The position numbers and the translations under genes were made by a program. From Nostoc sp. T09 (GTDB taxonomy: Bacteria > Cyanobacteriota > Cyanobacteriia > Cyanobacteriales > Nostocaceae), in assembly GCF_002154695.1 (NCBI RefSeq), contig NZ_MTAV01000003.1:1-64000 (forward strand): DNA of 64,000 bases, read 5' to 3'. Below, piece after piece: positions 17,461-25,732 of this stretch (position 1 is its first letter; every line of letters begins with the position of its first letter). Under the pieces are notes generated by a model. It was not told where the DNA came from. It was given only the letters and a program-made list of their open reading frames with translations, and searched no databases.

Positions 17461-17682
17461 TTAAGAAGCCATTGGAAGCGTCCTAGGCTCAGGAATAAGT
17501 TCACCTTCTGATTGCCAAGCTTCCAAATACATTTCAATAACTTCTTCACCGTTATGAATTGCTTCCTCACGAGTTTTGCCGTGAGTACAAGGCATCATGA
17601 CTAGGTCGGTAAACTCTGGGATTGTGACCAGGAAAAGCTGATCTTCATCAGACCATTGAATAATCATGCTATATCGATTCAT
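17461..17682 (-). CDS. hicB: HicB-family antitoxin
   Basis: 73 residues with the HicB partial RNase H-like fold: YSMIIQWSDEDQLFLVTIPEF, then CTHGKTREEAIHNGEEVIEMYLEAW. There is no C-terminal helix-turn-helix extension, so it belongs to the short HicB class. It overlaps the upstream hicA by 4 bp (ATGA), which indicates translational coupling with the toxin first. HicB binds and inhibits HicA. Confidence 0.9.
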   Translation of the reverse strand: MNRYSMIIQWSDEDQLFLVTIPEFTDLVMMPCTHGKTREEAIHNGEEVIEMYLEAWQSEGELIPEPRTLPMAS

Positions 17683-17906
17683 GAATCTTCGTCTTCCTCC
17701 CTCAACTCCTCTAGTTCAGTCAGTAACTTTTCTAGTTGTTTCTCCAGGTAGAGTGGCACATCATCTCCATCTTTGCCTGGGATTGTCAGTGTTTTTCTCA
17801 GGAGAGGATGCCGCCAACGCTCATGGCTACCCTTGCCGCGCTTAGGTAAGTAAACAAATCCTTCACGCGCAATCTGAGCTTTCAACTCTCGAATCTTTCT
17901 GGGCAT
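17679..17906 (-). CDS. hicA: HicA-family mRNA interferase toxin
   Basis: 75 residues of the double-stranded-RNA-binding-like HicA fold: IRELKAQIAREGF, then KRGKGSHERWRHP with the catalytic His at residue 28, and a KTLTIPGKDGDDVP strand. The acidic C-terminal extension (TELEELREEDEDS) is longer than in minimal HicA. The active-site His and surrounding residues are intact, so the pair with HicB looks functional. Confidence 0.9.
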   Translation of the reverse strand: MPRKIRELKAQIAREGFVYLPKRGKGSHERWRHPLLRKTLTIPGKDGDDVPLYLEKQLEKLLTELEELREEDEDS

Positions 17907-17945
17907 GGATATTATTTTGGCACCTCAGCCTATTTTCTCAATTTG

Positions 17946-18188
17946 TCAACGGCGTTCATGCAACATATCCCGTGTAAACCGAGGCGCATTAGCGGGAATA
18001 GGGTTTTGTTGCATTCGCTTAACAAGTAGCTTGAGAAAATTTTGCCTAGCGCTAATATCAGCGATTTTGGGTGGAACAACTTGGGGTGATTGCACAAAAA
18101 GCTCAACTTCAACACCTTCAGGCAAGTCGCAGGCTGTTTGAAGAATGAATGTACCACTACGGTAAATTGCTTTTAAGGCTTGGGGCAT
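17946..18188 (-). CDS. DUF104/AF2212-type antitoxin, partner toxin missing
   Basis: 80 residues. It begins with the DUF104-like barrel strand pattern (LKAIYRSGTFILQTACDLPEGVEVELFVQSP, 31 residues) and has a basic C-terminal tail (RFTRDMLHERR) that in intact modules binds the PIN toxin. In such operons the toxin start overlaps the antitoxin end. Here an ATG at 17959 gives only nine codons (MNAVDKLRK) before a stop at 17930. MNAVD is how many partner PIN toxins begin (MNAVDTN), so the toxin seems deleted from just after its first active-site Asp. That last point is inference. Confidence 0.75.
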   Translation of the reverse strand: MPQALKAIYRSGTFILQTACDLPEGVEVELFVQSPQVVPPKIADISARQNFLKLLVKRMQQNPIPANAPRFTRDMLHERR

Positions 18189-18457
18189 AAAAAAACTCCA
18201 TATTGGGAGTTAGCCAGGTGTATATTGGTTAACGCTGTTTACAGTCTAGACTAGACAATGCCAACTCCGAAACCAAGAATAAACACTATTTTGAGATAAC
18301 TTCTCATCTCATAACTTTTTCGCCGCCAGCCATTTTAGCGATCGCTACCACTATATTTCTTGGATAATAAATTGTTTTGTATTACAATTGTAATATACAT
18401 AATGTTACTGCTCAGGCGGTAACTGTTTTTTTTGCTTCAATAATCAAGGAAGTCATT

Positions 18458-20470
18458 ATGATTCCCCGAGAACGCATCCGGAATATTGGTATTTCTGCTC
18501 ACATCGACTCTGGTAAAACTACGCTATCGGAGCGAATTCTCTTCTACACAGGCAGAATCCATGCAATTGAGGAAGTCCGGGGAGGCGGCAAGGGTGCAAC
18601 GATGGACTTTATGCCAGAAGAAAAATTACATGGTATAACCATCACTTCAGCTGCTACCACCTGTCAGTGGCATGATACGCAAATCAACTTAATTGATACA
18701 CCAGGACACGTGGATTTTACCATAGAAGTTGAGCGTGCCCTGAGGGTATTGGATGGGGCGGTGATGGTGCTGTGTGCTGTGGCGGGTGTACAGTCCCAGT
18801 CGATCACGGTGGATCGCCAGATGAAGCGATATCGTGTGCCGCGTATAGCATTCATCAACAAAATGGATCGCATAGGTGCAAATCCGTTTCGGGTTGTACA
18901 AGCCATGCGCGATCGCTTGCAGTTGAATACCTTGTTACTCCAGTATCCCATCGGTAGCGAAGACCAATTTCAGGGGGTGATTGACCTCATAGATATGGAA
19001 GCTTCGTACTTTGAGGGTGAAAACGGCGAACATTGGGTGAAAAAGCCAATTCCTGACGCACTTGTAGAGGAGGCACAACAAGCACGAGATAAAATGCTTG
19101 ATGCTTTGTCGCTATTCTCGGAACGAATGACCGAGATGCTATTAGCAGGGGAGGAGATTCCGTCAGAACTGATTTGGCAAACCATCCGCCAAGCCACCTT
19201 GAGCTTGCAACTAACACCAGTATTGCTGGGTTCGGCATTCAAAAACAAAGGAGTGCAGAACTTGTTAGATGCGATCGCGCTTTATCTCCCATCGCCTATA
19301 GATCGGGAAGTGGTGAAAACTGTAGAGTCTGTTAGCCTTTACCCCAACCCTGACGATCCCTTAGTCGCGTTGGCATTCAAACTCACTGTGGAATCCTTTG
19401 GACAGTTGACCTACACCCGGATTTATTCGGGGACATTGAAACAGGGCGATACTGTTTACAATTCCCGTACCGGACAACGAGTGCAAATTGGTCGGTTGGT
19501 GAGAATGCACGCCAACAAGCGAGAAGAGGTGAAAGTTGCCGAAGCAGGGGATATTATCGCGCTGTTGGGTGTGGATTGTGCCTCTGGCGATACCTTTTGT
19601 AGTGGGGAACCACTAGTATCTTTAGAGAAAATGTTTGTCCCAGACCCAGTAATTACACTGGCTGTGACACCCAAAAAGCAAGAAGATAGCGATCGCCTTT
19701 CCAAAGCACTCAACCGCTTTCAACGAGAAGATCCAACCTTCAAACTGAGCATTGACCCGGAATCAGGCGCAACTCTGATTTCTGGTATGGGTGAACTCCA
19801 CTTAGAAATCTACTTGGAGCGCATTCAACGGGAATATAACACTGAGGTATACGTTGGTAAACCCGCAGTAGCATATCGAGAAACGATTGGTAAAAAAGCT
19901 TACTTCGACTATCGACTGAAGAAGCAAACTGGGGGATCTGGTCAATACGCTCATGTCAGTGGCTGGATTGAAGCGACAGACGAGCCGTTTGTCTTTGAAA
20001 GTAAGGTAGTTGGAGGTGCAATTCCCAAGGAATATATTCCTGCTTGCGAGAAGGGTTTCCGCGAGGCTATGCAATCAGGCCCCCTAGAAGGTTATCCCGT
20101 TACTGGGGTAAAAGTCGTGCTGGAGGGTGGTTCCTATCACCCAGTTGACTCTTCCGAATTAGCATTTCGGTCAGCGTCCCATCAAGCACTTGAGGGTGCG
20201 ATCGCTAAAGCCAATGCCTACATTCTCGAACCAATTATGCTGGTAGAGGTAGAAACACCAAATGAGTATTTAGGTAGAGTGCAGGGTGATATTTCCTCCC
20301 GCCGGGGTTTGCTATTGGGTTCCCAAACCATGCAAGCATACTCAGTGATTCGGGCGGAAGTACCCCTAACACGAATGTTTGGCTATTCTACAGACTTGCG
20401 ATCGCAAACTGCGGGGATGGCAACTTTCACAATGGAATTTGCTTGTTACAGACAAGCTAGTAGCCAATAG
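18458..20470 (+). CDS. fusA: Elongation factor G paralogue (EF-G, EFG1-like)
   Basis: 671 residues from ATG 18458, preceded by aaggaag about 6 bp upstream; the frame extends upstream to 18377 with no homology. EF-G is the ribosomal translocase GTPase. G1 is [10 protein letters not shown]2 [11 protein letters not shown]3 DTPGHVDF and G4 NKMD, followed by domains II-V. G1 carries Ser where canonical bacterial EF-G has Ala (AHIDAGKTT), and G2 has His for Arg; [21 protein letters not shown] resembles mitochondrial EFG1 and spdEFG1 proteins. It stands apart from any rps/tuf cluster, so it is likely a paralogue to the main fusA. A hairpin terminator lies 10 bp past the stop, and its last ~180 bp are duplicated at 21800. 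Confidence 0.9.
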   Translation: MIPRERIRNIGISAHIDSGKTTLSERILFYTGRIHAIEEVRGGGKGATMDFMPEEKLHGITITSAATTCQWHDTQINLIDTPGHVDFTIEVERALRVLDGAVMVLCAVAGVQSQSITVDRQMKRYRVPRIAFINKMDRIGANPFRVVQAMRDRLQLNTLLLQYPIGSEDQFQGVIDLIDMEASYFEGENGEHWVKKPIPDALVEEAQQARDKMLDALSLFSERMTEMLLAGEEIPSELIWQTIRQATLSLQLTPVLLGSAFKNKGVQNLLDAIALYLPSPIDREVVKTVESVSLYPNPDDPLVALAFKLTVESFGQLTYTRIYSGTLKQGDTVYNSRTGQRVQIGRLVRMHANKREEVKVAEAGDIIALLGVDCASGDTFCSGEPLVSLEKMFVPDPVITLAVTPKKQEDSDRLSKALNRFQREDPTFKLSIDPESGATLISGMGELHLEIYLERIQREYNTEVYVGKPAVAYRETIGKKAYFDYRLKKQTGGSGQYAHVSGWIEATDEPFVFESKVVGGAIPKEYIPACEKGFREAMQSGPLEGYPVTGVKVVLEGGSYHPVDSSELAFRSASHQALEGAIAKANAYILEPIMLVEVETPNEYLGRVQGDISSRRGLLLGSQTMQAYSVIRAEVPLTRMFGYSTDLRSQTAGMATFTMEFACYRQASSQ

Positions 20471-20533
20471 TTGATATAACAAGAGGGTAGATCCTTGGAT
20501 CTACTCTCTTGTCGATCGTTAGGAATTTTTACT
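20290..20533 (+). repeat. Direct repeat copy 1 (fusA 3' end plus terminator)
   Basis: About 244 bp that recurs at 21800-22043 with a constant offset of 1510 bp and roughly 9 mismatches (about 96 percent identity). It covers the last 180 bp of the EF-G gene, its stop, the terminator hairpin and 23 bp beyond. Confidence 0.95.
20481..20510 (+). terminator. Hairpin terminator after EF-G gene
   Basis: aagagggtagatcc and ggatctactctctt form a 14-bp stem (one G-T pair) with a 2-nt loop, 10 bp after the stop codon. A run of five T follows about 15 bp later rather than immediately, so its efficiency is uncertain. Confidence 0.65.
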
Positions 20534-20734
20534 ACTGCTGGAGTAATCCCCACTTCAAGCGCAAACTCCGCAGCTTTGCTCAAAGGCTAAATTATTGTCA
20601 ACACTATTGAATAAATGCTAAAATATTCCCTATAAAGGGATTAATTTAAAATAGCAAATTTCATCAAAATATATCTTATAAAAAGTTTCAAAAGTAACAA
20701 AATGTTTATAGTTTAAAGCTGGAAGGTAATATGT

Positions 20735-21268
20735 ATGTATATAGAAACTTTTACCCCTACTGAAGCTGCCGCATTTGTTGAATTACCAACAAAGAAAATT
20801 TATAAGGAAGTAGAACACAAAATTTTTCCAGAAACTAATCCTCCAAGAATTAATTTTGCTGCATTAGTTTATCTACGTTTAATTAAAGAGATAGACTTCA
20901 TGACTGTTGATTTTCGTTCATCTCTTTATCAAAGCTTGATTCGAGCATTAGAGCAAAAATTACCAACTATTGAAATAGGAAAATTTGTCAAAATAGAAGT
21001 TGAGCTTATTGCCAAGGAGGTATTAGAATTTATCAAACGTTTTCAGGCTTGGAAAGAAAATTTAGTTTCTGATCCCAACATCATGGGTGGAGAAACAGTA
21101 TTTCCTAATTCTCGGCTTACGGTTCGTCATATTGGTTCAATGCTTGATAAAGGCGAGTCGCTAGAAGTTATACGCGAAGACTATCCTTATTTGACTGAAG
21201 AAGATATAAAATTTGCTCAAGTCTACGTGAAAGCTTACCCAAGTGTTGGACGACCTAAAAAGCATTAA
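20735..21268 (+). CDS. DUF433 antitoxin with N-terminal HTH-like domain
   Basis: 177 residues. The N-terminus (FTPTEAAAFVELPTKKIYKEVEH) looks like an excisionase/MerR-type winged helix that reads DNA. A charged helical linker follows, then the DUF433 core from about 122: DPNIMGGETVFPNSRLTVRHI, MLDKGESLEVIREDYPYLTEED. This long form is the antitoxin of the overlapping DUF5615 gene (GTG at 21243, 26-bp overlap). The module sits exactly between the two copies of the EF-G 3' repeat, which marks it as an insertion. Confidence 0.85.
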   Translation: MYIETFTPTEAAAFVELPTKKIYKEVEHKIFPETNPPRINFAALVYLRLIKEIDFMTVDFRSSLYQSLIRALEQKLPTIEIGKFVKIEVELIAKEVLEFIKRFQAWKENLVSDPNIMGGETVFPNSRLTVRHIGSMLDKGESLEVIREDYPYLTEEDIKFAQVYVKAYPSVGRPKKH

Positions 21269-21644
21269 ATTCCTCATTGACGAGGATATTTCACCAGCCG
21301 TTGCACGTTACTTGTGTAACGAGCTTTTTATTGATGCAATTGCTGTTAGAGATAGGGGATTACTTGGTGCAAAAGATTATCAAGTTTTAGAATATGCTTT
21401 TAATGAAGAGCGTATTCTTGTAACAGCAAACGTTCGAGATTTTGAAAAGTTTGCTCGTACTACAGAAATATACGCTGGCATTGTATTTATTTGCCAGGGT
21501 GATTTATCTCGAAATGAGCAAATCGCTATTGTAAAAGAAGCTGTGAATGCAATAAATGCTGAATTAGAAAATGGACGCGATATGTTGAATCGTGTCCTAT
21601 ACATGGAAGAAGATGGCACTAAAAGGTTTGAGGCTTTTGCGTAA
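21243..21644 (+). CDS. DUF5615 PIN-like toxin
   Basis: 133 residues from GTG 21243, within the antitoxin 3' end. The PIN-like core is full length: IKFLIDEDISPAVARYLCNE (first acidic cluster), AIAVRDRGLLGAKDYQVLEYA, ERILVTANVRDFEKFA and GIVFICQGDLS. DUF5615 proteins are predicted RNases related to PIN domains. Compared with the truncated copy at 16417 this one appears intact. The Asp often found in LVTxDxDF is shifted here (TANVRDF), which occurs in the family. Confidence 0.82.
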   Translation: MLDDLKSIKFLIDEDISPAVARYLCNELFIDAIAVRDRGLLGAKDYQVLEYAFNEERILVTANVRDFEKFARTTEIYAGIVFICQGDLSRNEQIAIVKEAVNAINAELENGRDMLNRVLYMEEDGTKRFEAFA

Positions 21645-21799
21645 AAGCATCTTATGATGTGCAGACGCATTTGGCTTGAGTGAGATCAGCAACGACCAAT
21701 TTTGGATGAGAATGGTTAAATTGGTCAACTAAAGGCTGAAGTATGAAGAAATATAAATTACTTATATGGTCGAATTGTGGAATGTCACTGAAATAAGCG

Positions 21800-22043
21800 T
21801 ATCTCCTCCCGCCGGGGTTTGCTATTGGGTTCCCAAACCATGCAAACATACTCAGTGATTCGGGCGGAAGTACCTCTAACACGAATGTTTGGCTATTCTA
21901 CAGACTTGCGATCGCAAACTGCGGGGATGGCAACTTTCACAATGGAATTTGCCTGTTACAGACAAGTCAGTAGCCAATAGTTGATATAACAAGAGGGTAG
22001 ATCCTTGGATCTACCCTCTTGTCGATTATTAGGGATTTTTACT
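21800..22043 (+). repeat. Direct repeat copy 2 (EF-G 3' end, non-coding here)
   Basis: Second copy of the 20290-20533 segment. It is detached from the rest of the EF-G gene and ends 2 bp before the ATG of the FAD monooxygenase. It includes an intact terminator hairpin at 21991-22020 (a perfect 14-bp stem). This suggests the monooxygenase gene originally followed EF-G directly. Confidence 0.95.
21991..22020 (+). terminator. Hairpin terminator (copy 2)
   Basis: Perfect inverted repeat aagagggtagatcc / ggatctaccctctt with a 2-nt loop, 25 bp before the monooxygenase start. It would end transcription from the TA module, so the monooxygenase needs its own promoter or readthrough. Confidence 0.65.
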
Positions 22044-22044
22044 G

Positions 22045-23541
22045 ATGAATATTCCCCAAAGTCAATCTATAGCACATCAGTTCACAGATACACCTATCAA
22101 CAAAATCTACGATGTGGTTATAGTTGGTGCTGGGCCTGTTGGTTTAGCAACTGCTGTTGGTTTACGCAAACGTGGTATTGACAATATTGTGGTAATAGAC
22201 CAGACTCGTGCTTTTCGTCAAGTTGGTCAGGTAGTGGATCTTCTGCCTAATGGGTTAAAAGCTCTGAAATATGTAGATCCTAACGCATATCAAGCAGTCA
22301 AAACAGCGAGTCTTACTTTCGCTAATTCACAGCAGTCTGACGACAAGAAAACCACCGAAGTCATGGGACCAAAACCTCCAAAAGCTTCACAAGAATGGGT
22401 ATCTAAAAACTTTCAGGGGCAAAAAGTTCGGTCAATGTCTCTGAGTTTTGATGTTTGGTTGAATGATTATGGTGAAGGTCGAGTTTCAATTTCTTGGTAT
22501 GATTTGCAGACTACCTTAAGGCAACTACTTCCCGAAGACCTAGTTAAACCTAATCACCGTTGCATTAATGTTGTGGATGAGCAGGAAAATGGATGTGTCC
22601 GGCTCGATTGCGTTAGTAGCGCTAGTGTCGAGGCTAATCCCTATGCATATTGGGCAGAGGAACAAAATAATCATGATACACAGTCCCAAAATTTAGACAG
22701 CGCTTCTCGACCATCAATCACAAAATCATTTCGAGCTAAGCTAATTGTGGCAGCAGACGGTATTAACTCTACAGTTCGTAAAATACTTTATGCTGATAGC
22801 TCTAACCAAGCATTTGCCACGCCAGAATATTCTGGATTTGCTGCAATATATTGTAGAGAAATACCTGACATACCCAACGAACTGCGATCGCAGATTGAAG
22901 AGAAATTTTTGGCAGGCTCGCCAATTGTCACAATAGCTAACTACGATCTGAGCGCTCGCGCTTTTAGTGAATCTGCGAGAATGATGTTAACTAACAGACA
23001 AGGAATGAGCTATTTAGTGCATGTACCTGTACCTTTGCATTCAGTGCAAGGGAAGTCTGGTAGTGATTTACTTGAGTTGATTTTGCAAGAGTTAGAAAAA
23101 GCTGGTTGTTCCAATGAACTAAAAGAATTAGTGCGATTATCTCCGCCAGAGAATATGTCACAACGTCCTTATTACATTCATCGTGCCGCTATATCTGAGA
23201 ATATCTTACTAGCCTGGAGTGCAGGACGAGTTATATTAGTTGGTGATGCTGCACATGGTATGCCTCCTTTTATGGCTCAAGGAGCTAATCAAGGATTTGA
23301 AGATGCAATGGTAGTTACAACATTAATTACTAATATTGCTAAACAAAATAATTGGGATAACAAGCAAGCCATAGCCTCAGCCTTTGAGAAATATGAGCAT
23401 CTTCGTCGCCCGTTTATGGAATATATTCAACAGGCAACATTAACACAATTTCCCAACTTATCAAACCAAGCATGGCAAGAATATAGCCAAAAAGTATATA
23501 CCCGCAACTTTGACCAAATAATTGCGGGATTATTAGTGTAA
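22045..23541 (+). CDS. FAD-dependent monooxygenase
   Basis: 498 residues of the aromatic hydroxylase-like flavoprotein fold. A Rossmann FAD motif (VVIVGAGPVGLATAVGLRKRG) is at about 25-45, a KLIVAADGINSTVRK stretch (the DG motif) near 230-245, and the second FAD motif GRVILVGDAAHGMPPFMAQG at about 395-415. Such enzymes hydroxylate or epoxidise aromatic or isoprenoid substrates using NAD(P)H and O2; the substrate cannot be told. An unusual linker of about 50 polar residues (AEEQNNHDTQSQN) interrupts the region before the DG motif. No transmembrane segment is seen. It starts right after the repeat copy, so its promoter region has been rearranged. Confidence 0.9.
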   Translation: MNIPQSQSIAHQFTDTPINKIYDVVIVGAGPVGLATAVGLRKRGIDNIVVIDQTRAFRQVGQVVDLLPNGLKALKYVDPNAYQAVKTASLTFANSQQSDDKKTTEVMGPKPPKASQEWVSKNFQGQKVRSMSLSFDVWLNDYGEGRVSISWYDLQTTLRQLLPEDLVKPNHRCINVVDEQENGCVRLDCVSSASVEANPYAYWAEEQNNHDTQSQNLDSASRPSITKSFRAKLIVAADGINSTVRKILYADSSNQAFATPEYSGFAAIYCREIPDIPNELRSQIEEKFLAGSPIVTIANYDLSARAFSESARMMLTNRQGMSYLVHVPVPLHSVQGKSGSDLLELILQELEKAGCSNELKELVRLSPPENMSQRPYYIHRAAISENILLAWSAGRVILVGDAAHGMPPFMAQGANQGFEDAMVVTTLITNIAKQNNWDNKQAIASAFEKYEHLRRPFMEYIQQATLTQFPNLSNQAWQEYSQKVYTRNFDQIIAGLLV

Positions 23542-23885
23542 TACGAATTTATTCAAAACCAAATTTGAACGTGCCTATACGCACCACTAGCAGGATCATT
23601 CCTGTACATTACAGCAGTTTCCAGGTTATTGAACCACACTTCCAAAGTAGGGGCACGGCACCAGTAAGATTATTGTATGTACCGGAAGATTGTGGATGTT
23701 CCCTACCGCGTACTCTAGTTAGTTGAAAAACGCTGTAATTCTTGAAAACGATTAAAAAATATCAACTTACCCTCTACTATTGAAGAGTTACAATCACTTT
23801 GATTGTGAGATATTAGGTCTCAATCAAAATCAGACAGGTCGTGCTATGAAATCTCATTCCCACTCTCTTGTGGATGGGGAAAATG
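23542..23885. other. Intergenic region between convergent genes
   Basis: About 344 bp between the monooxygenase and the minus-strand RDD gene. It holds a short inverted repeat (caatca / tgattg near 23790) but no convincing gene or T-tailed terminator. Confidence 0.4.
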
Positions 23886-24665
23886 TCAATATTCTGTCTG
23901 TTTATAAGCTAAATAAATAGCTTCTAAAAATACATCAGGTGCAATACCTACGGGCATTTGCTCTAAGTTAATAATAGCTTGAATTTGTTGGGATAACTTT
24001 AAGGATAGTGAGGCTCTTGCCCTAGGCGACATTCCACCACGTCTTTGTAAATACTCTCGAATCACAGCAAAATCGTCTGGTAACAATGGTGATAAATCAG
24101 CAATTTGGCTCAGTTCCTCATGGAGTGACTTTGCCTGTTCTGAAATAGTTAAAGTTGCTGAAACTGCGGGTATTTGGTCTTGAATGACAATTGTACCTGC
24201 CGCGAAATCACCTAAGCGCTTTTCTTGACGACCCAACATAATTAAAAAAGCGCCGATAAACAAAAACTCATCAATGGGACGCAGCAAACTACGTAAAGCA
24301 GCTTGTTGTAATCCAATTGGTCTGCCATCATCTCGCACAACGCGAATTTTAGCAAAGCGTTTACCAAGAGTTTGCCCTTGCCATAGAGTTTCACAAAATA
24401 CGAAATAACCTGCATAAATTGCAAACGTGATCAGGAAAGCGATCGCCATCATCCACAAAGCTAAAGTAGAACCGAAAACTGTTACCCAAAAATCTGACAG
24501 TTGTACTAGAAGTATCCAAAAAATAATGTAAAACGCCAGTAAAATAAGGGCTAAAATATGATAATCAATTATTAAAGCCCAAGCGCGATTACCAATTCCT
24601 GCAAGGGTAAATTCTAGTTCTACACTTTCTGGGGTACGGAATTTAACACGATTAAAAAGGTGCAT
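23886..24665 (-). CDS. RDD family membrane protein
   Basis: 259 residues from ATG 24665 (an in-frame TTG is at 24671). The RDD domain starts FRTPESVELEFTLAGIGNRAWALIIDY, with Arg and two Asp around the first helix, followed by hydrophobic helices at about 33-60 and 70-100 and the GKRFAKIRVVRDDG loop. The C-terminal 90 residues are soluble and helical (LQRRGGMSPRARASLSLKLSQ). RDD proteins are membrane proteins of largely unknown function, some linked to ion transport. It follows the 24799-25653 membrane gene and is near SpoIIM, a recurrent grouping in bacteria. Confidence 0.88.
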   Translation of the reverse strand: MHLFNRVKFRTPESVELEFTLAGIGNRAWALIIDYHILALILLAFYIIFWILLVQLSDFWVTVFGSTLALWMMAIAFLITFAIYAGYFVFCETLWQGQTLGKRFAKIRVVRDDGRPIGLQQAALRSLLRPIDEFLFIGAFLIMLGRQEKRLGDFAAGTIVIQDQIPAVSATLTISEQAKSLHEELSQIADLSPLLPDDFAVIREYLQRRGGMSPRARASLSLKLSQQIQAIINLEQMPVGIAPDVFLEAIYLAYKQTEY

Positions 24666-24798
24666 AAGCAATTTAAAATTCGCTCATTAGAAAGCGGTTA
24701 TAATAAACTACGTTCATCAACAACCTAGGAGAAAAGTACAAGAAGACAAGGGAAAGAGAACAATGACAAATGACCCTTGACTTCAGCAGTACTAGCAT

Positions 24799-25653
24799 TT
24801 AAATTTCGCGATCGCGTAACTTCAAACCTAAGCCTTCACGCCGACTCCGCAGGTCATAGTAAATAACAGCTTTGATGGTTTGCCAAAATGGAACAATAAC
24901 CGCCCCACTGGCAAAACTCAAACCTAGGATTAGTAAGAATGCCAACACAGCAAAAGCACTAGATCCCTGTTGTATCAAAGGCATGAATATTAACTGAATG
25001 ACAGTGGATAGAATTTGAACCAAAATTTGAAGAGGTATTGTGATCAAAAAGGCCACAAACCCGATCAATAAAATCCGCCACACGTAACCTTGAGTTAACT
25101 CCCAGCTACGACCGATGGTTGAGGTAGCATCAACGTTATCCTCAATTGCAAGGGGTACATCCACCAAATAAAAACGTGTCAACAGCCATAAAACTGCTAC
25201 AAATGCCGCCACACCTAAAATAAAAGCGATTAAACTGACCAACACAACAGCAGCAGGACTTGCTTGTTGACCTATCCCACCCACCACTACAGCGGCTAAA
25301 ACCCCAACTAAAACAAATACAAACCCGACACCAAACACAACTCCCATACCTACAATCAACATTAACAGCATCGTCAGTAAAAACTGCCATAATCGGGAAT
25401 TGACATAACGTTCACCAGCAGCGATGCTTTCGGGCTGATCGACCAAATCTCCAAAAGCCAAGCGAGAAATCAGTGCTGTCAGGGCATAAAACTTTGCCCA
25501 CCCATAAACTGGAACTAGTATCCAAAGATAAGCCCTCAGAGCCAGTAAATAGTATTCCTTGAGGTGAGAACGATACAATCGTATTCCTGCACTCACGACA
25601 TTTCCAACACTAAGGGGTTGCATGGGGCTGGGAGAACCAAAATCACCAGACAT
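24799..25653 (-). CDS. Polytopic membrane protein of the RDD/SpoIIM cluster
   Basis: 284 residues from ATG 25653 (TTG 25674 is the alternative). A short leader with QPLSVGNVVSAGIRLYRSHL precedes about six hydrophobic segments, including LLMLIVGMGVVFGVGFVFVL and the loop RFYLVDVPLAIEDN. The V-GNVVSAGIRLYRSHLK start and the LAIEDNVDATSTIGRSWELT loop are typical of a widespread membrane family resembling the DUF975 or GDPD-membrane domain type; function unknown. It diverges from SpoIIM with only about 80 bp between starts. Confidence 0.8.
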   Translation of the reverse strand: MSGDFGSPSPMQPLSVGNVVSAGIRLYRSHLKEYYLLALRAYLWILVPVYGWAKFYALTALISRLAFGDLVDQPESIAAGERYVNSRLWQFLLTMLLMLIVGMGVVFGVGFVFVLVGVLAAVVVGGIGQQASPAAVVLVSLIAFILGVAAFVAVLWLLTRFYLVDVPLAIEDNVDATSTIGRSWELTQGYVWRILLIGFVAFLITIPLQILVQILSTVIQLIFMPLIQQGSSAFAVLAFLLILGLSFASGAVIVPFWQTIKAVIYYDLRSRREGLGLKLRDREI

Positions 25654-25732
25654 GATGTTAAATTTTCCTCGCAAGTACGGAGATGAATTGAGGCTATCTT
25701 AAAGTACACTCAACCCAATCCTTCTAAAATTT

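Noticed and set aside
21652-21882. 76-codon minus-strand frame containing QPLVDQFNHSHPKLVVADLTQ
   Set aside because: It runs into the EF-G repeat copy, so it cannot be a whole gene; the non-repeat part may be a small remnant but could not be assigned.
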